Shown here: piece after piece, positions 63,194 through 64,000 of the stretch
Numbering within the stretch: the stretch's first letter is position 1
Layout of the letters: the number at the start of each line of letters is the position of its first letter
Source of the DNA: Burkholderiales bacterium
GTDB taxonomy: Bacteria > Pseudomonadota > Gammaproteobacteria > Burkholderiales > SG8-41
Assembly (NCBI GenBank): GCA_019744975.1
Contig: JAIETP010000023.1
Coordinates: forward strand, 1 to 64,000
Reading direction: 5' to 3'
DNA: 64,000 bases
Notes under the pieces: generated by a model
Seen by the model: only the letters and a program-made list of their open reading frames with translations
Databases searched by the model: none
What the model was told of the DNA's origin: nothing
Program-made: the position numbers and the translations under genes

Positions 63194-63898
63194 TTATTGC
63201 TGCTGTTGCGCGAAGCTCGACTGATCGACGCGCACGCCGGGACCCATGGTGCTCGAGACCGCCACCTTGCGCAGGTAGATGCCCTTGGTCCCCGCCGGAC
63301 GCGATTTGTTCACCGCTTCGACCAGAGCGCGGAGATTCTCTTCCAGCGCATCGACGGTGAATGAAGCGCGCCCGATCGTGCATTGCACGATGCCGGCTTT
63401 GTCGGCACGGTATTGCACCTGACCGGCCTTGGCGTTTTTTACCGCCAGCGTCACGTCCTGGGTCACCGTACCCACTTTCGGGTTCGGCATCAGGCCGCGC
63501 GGGCCGAGGATCTGGCCCAGTTGGCCAACCACGCGCATGGCGTCCGGGGTGGCGATTACCACGTCAAAATCCATCTTGCCGCCCTTGATCTCGGCAGCCA
63601 GGTCATCAAAACCAACCAGGTCGGCGCCGGCGTCTTTCGCCTGCTGGGCCTTTTCGCCCTGCGCGAACACGGCGACCCGCACGGTCTTGCCGGTGCCTTG
63701 CGGCAGCACCACGGAACCGCGCACGTTCTGGTCGGATTTCTTGGCGTCAATGCCGAGATTGATCGCGACATCGACCGCCTCGTTGAATTTGGCGGTGGCG
63801 CTTTCCTTGACCAGTTGCAGCGCATCTTTCAGCGCATACAGCTTGTCGCGGTTGACCTTGCTGCGCACCGCTTTGTAGCGTTTGGAAACGTTGGCCAT
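63194..63898 (-). CDS. rplA: 50S ribosomal protein L1
   Basis: 234 residues from ATG 63898 ([23 protein letters not shown]); the track begins three codons earlier inside rpl[16 protein letters not shown]-type sequence and [20 protein letters not shown] are conserved. The C-terminus ends in Gln repeats (SFAQQQQ), slightly longer than in E. coli. It forms the L1 stalk and represses the rplKA message. One base separates it from the rplK stop. Confidence 0.98.
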   Translation of the reverse strand: MANVSKRYKAVRSKVNRDKLYALKDALQLVKESATAKFNEAVDVAINLGIDAKKSDQNVRGSVVLPQGTGKTVRVAVFAQGEKAQQAKDAGADLVGFDDLAAEIKGGKMDFDVVIATPDAMRVVGQLGQILGPRGLMPNPKVGTVTQDVTLAVKNAKAGQVQYRADKAGIVQCTIGRASFTVDALEENLRALVEAVNKSRPAGTKGIYLRKVAVSSTMGPGVRVDQSSFAQQQQ

Positions 63899-63899
63899 G

Positions 63900-64000
63900 T
63901 CAGACACCCTCCACTTCGACGCCCATGCTGCGGGCGCTGCCGGCGATGGTACGCACTGCTGCAGCCAGGTCGGCTGCGGTCAAGTCGGGCATTTTCGCCT
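63900..64000 (-). CDS. rplK: 50S ribosomal protein L11, C-terminal part (runs off the window)
   Basis: Partial gene; only the last 33 residues are inside: [20 protein letters not shown], then [12 protein letters not shown] and TGA. This is the characteristic L11 C-terminus that binds the GTPase-associated 23S rRNA. The stop is one base from the rplA ATG. The 5' part lies beyond base 64000. Confidence 0.97.
   Translation of the reverse strand, partial: AKMPDLTAADLAAAVRTIAGSARSMGVEVEGV

Overview
The window is a GC-rich bacterial chromosome segment, most likely from a betaproteobacterium (Burkholderiales/Nitrosomonadales-like, possibly uncultured). The evidence is the FmdB-DUF502-aspS-nudB-EEP neighbourhood, the uvrA/MFS/ssb neighbourhood, a Bug/TctC-type solute-binding protein, the long C-minus type of S14, and ribosomal protein sequences of proteobacterial type. 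This is inference from gene order and protein motifs; no search was run. No tRNA, rRNA, CRISPR array or intact insertion sequence was seen.

Layout. (1) 0-2 kb is a worn accessory edge: a BglII/BstYI-like restriction gene truncated before its catalytic core, a solitary HigA-type antitoxin, and a 3' remnant of a LysR gene that matches the tail of the intact LysR gene on the other side of higA. (2) 2-9.2 kb is a probable tricarboxylate/dicarboxylate catabolic cluster: divergent LysR regulator, TcuA-like flavoprotein, three tandem MmgE/PrpD paralogs and a periplasmic TctC/Bug binding protein, with dispersed intergenic repeats between them. (3) 9.3-16.2 kb holds a fused membrane/spermidine-synthase-like protein, an HtrA/DegQ protease, an MFS transporter, an EgtD-like histidine methyltransferase and a PBP7-type endopeptidase. 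(4) 16.2-16.7 kb is an unexplained intergenic region with a strong minus-strand terminator, nested alternative stems and a tiny Gly/Trp-rich ORF. (5) 16.7-20.6 kb carries a TctDE-like two-component system and an Atm1-type ABC exporter. (6) 20.7-27 kb, minus strand: nadA-EEP, and FmdB, DUF502, aspS, secreted barnase-like RNase, barstar, nudB, the last three joined by ATGA overlaps. (7) 27-34.6 kb: ackA, ssb, YajR-like MFS, uvrA and an ATGA-coupled glycerate kinase.

(8) 34.7-64 kb is one long minus-strand block of the translation and transcription machinery: (rplK)-rplA-rplJ-rplL-rpoB-rpoC, then rpsL-rpsG-fusA-tuf, the S10 cluster, the spc cluster and the alpha cluster ending at rplQ. Gene order is canonical. 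Visible control sites include a near-consensus sigma70 promoter in the rpsQ-rplN gap (the spc promoter position), a hairpin in the rplL-rpoB gap, an L10-leader-like region before rplJ, a terminator after rpoC and a terminator-like hairpin between rpsJ and rplC. Several ribosomal proteins carry Ala/Lys/Pro-rich tails, most notably a ~48-residue N-terminal extension of L5.

The most unusual items are the higA insertion flanked by LysR tails, the periodic G-tract array over the egtD start, the 16.3-16.6 kb structured region, the barnase-barstar-nudB coupling, and the L5 extension. The only metabolic unit that looks like a coherent accessory system is the LysR/flavoprotein/triple-PrpD/TctC cluster, possibly served by the TctDE-like sensor system 7 kb away.
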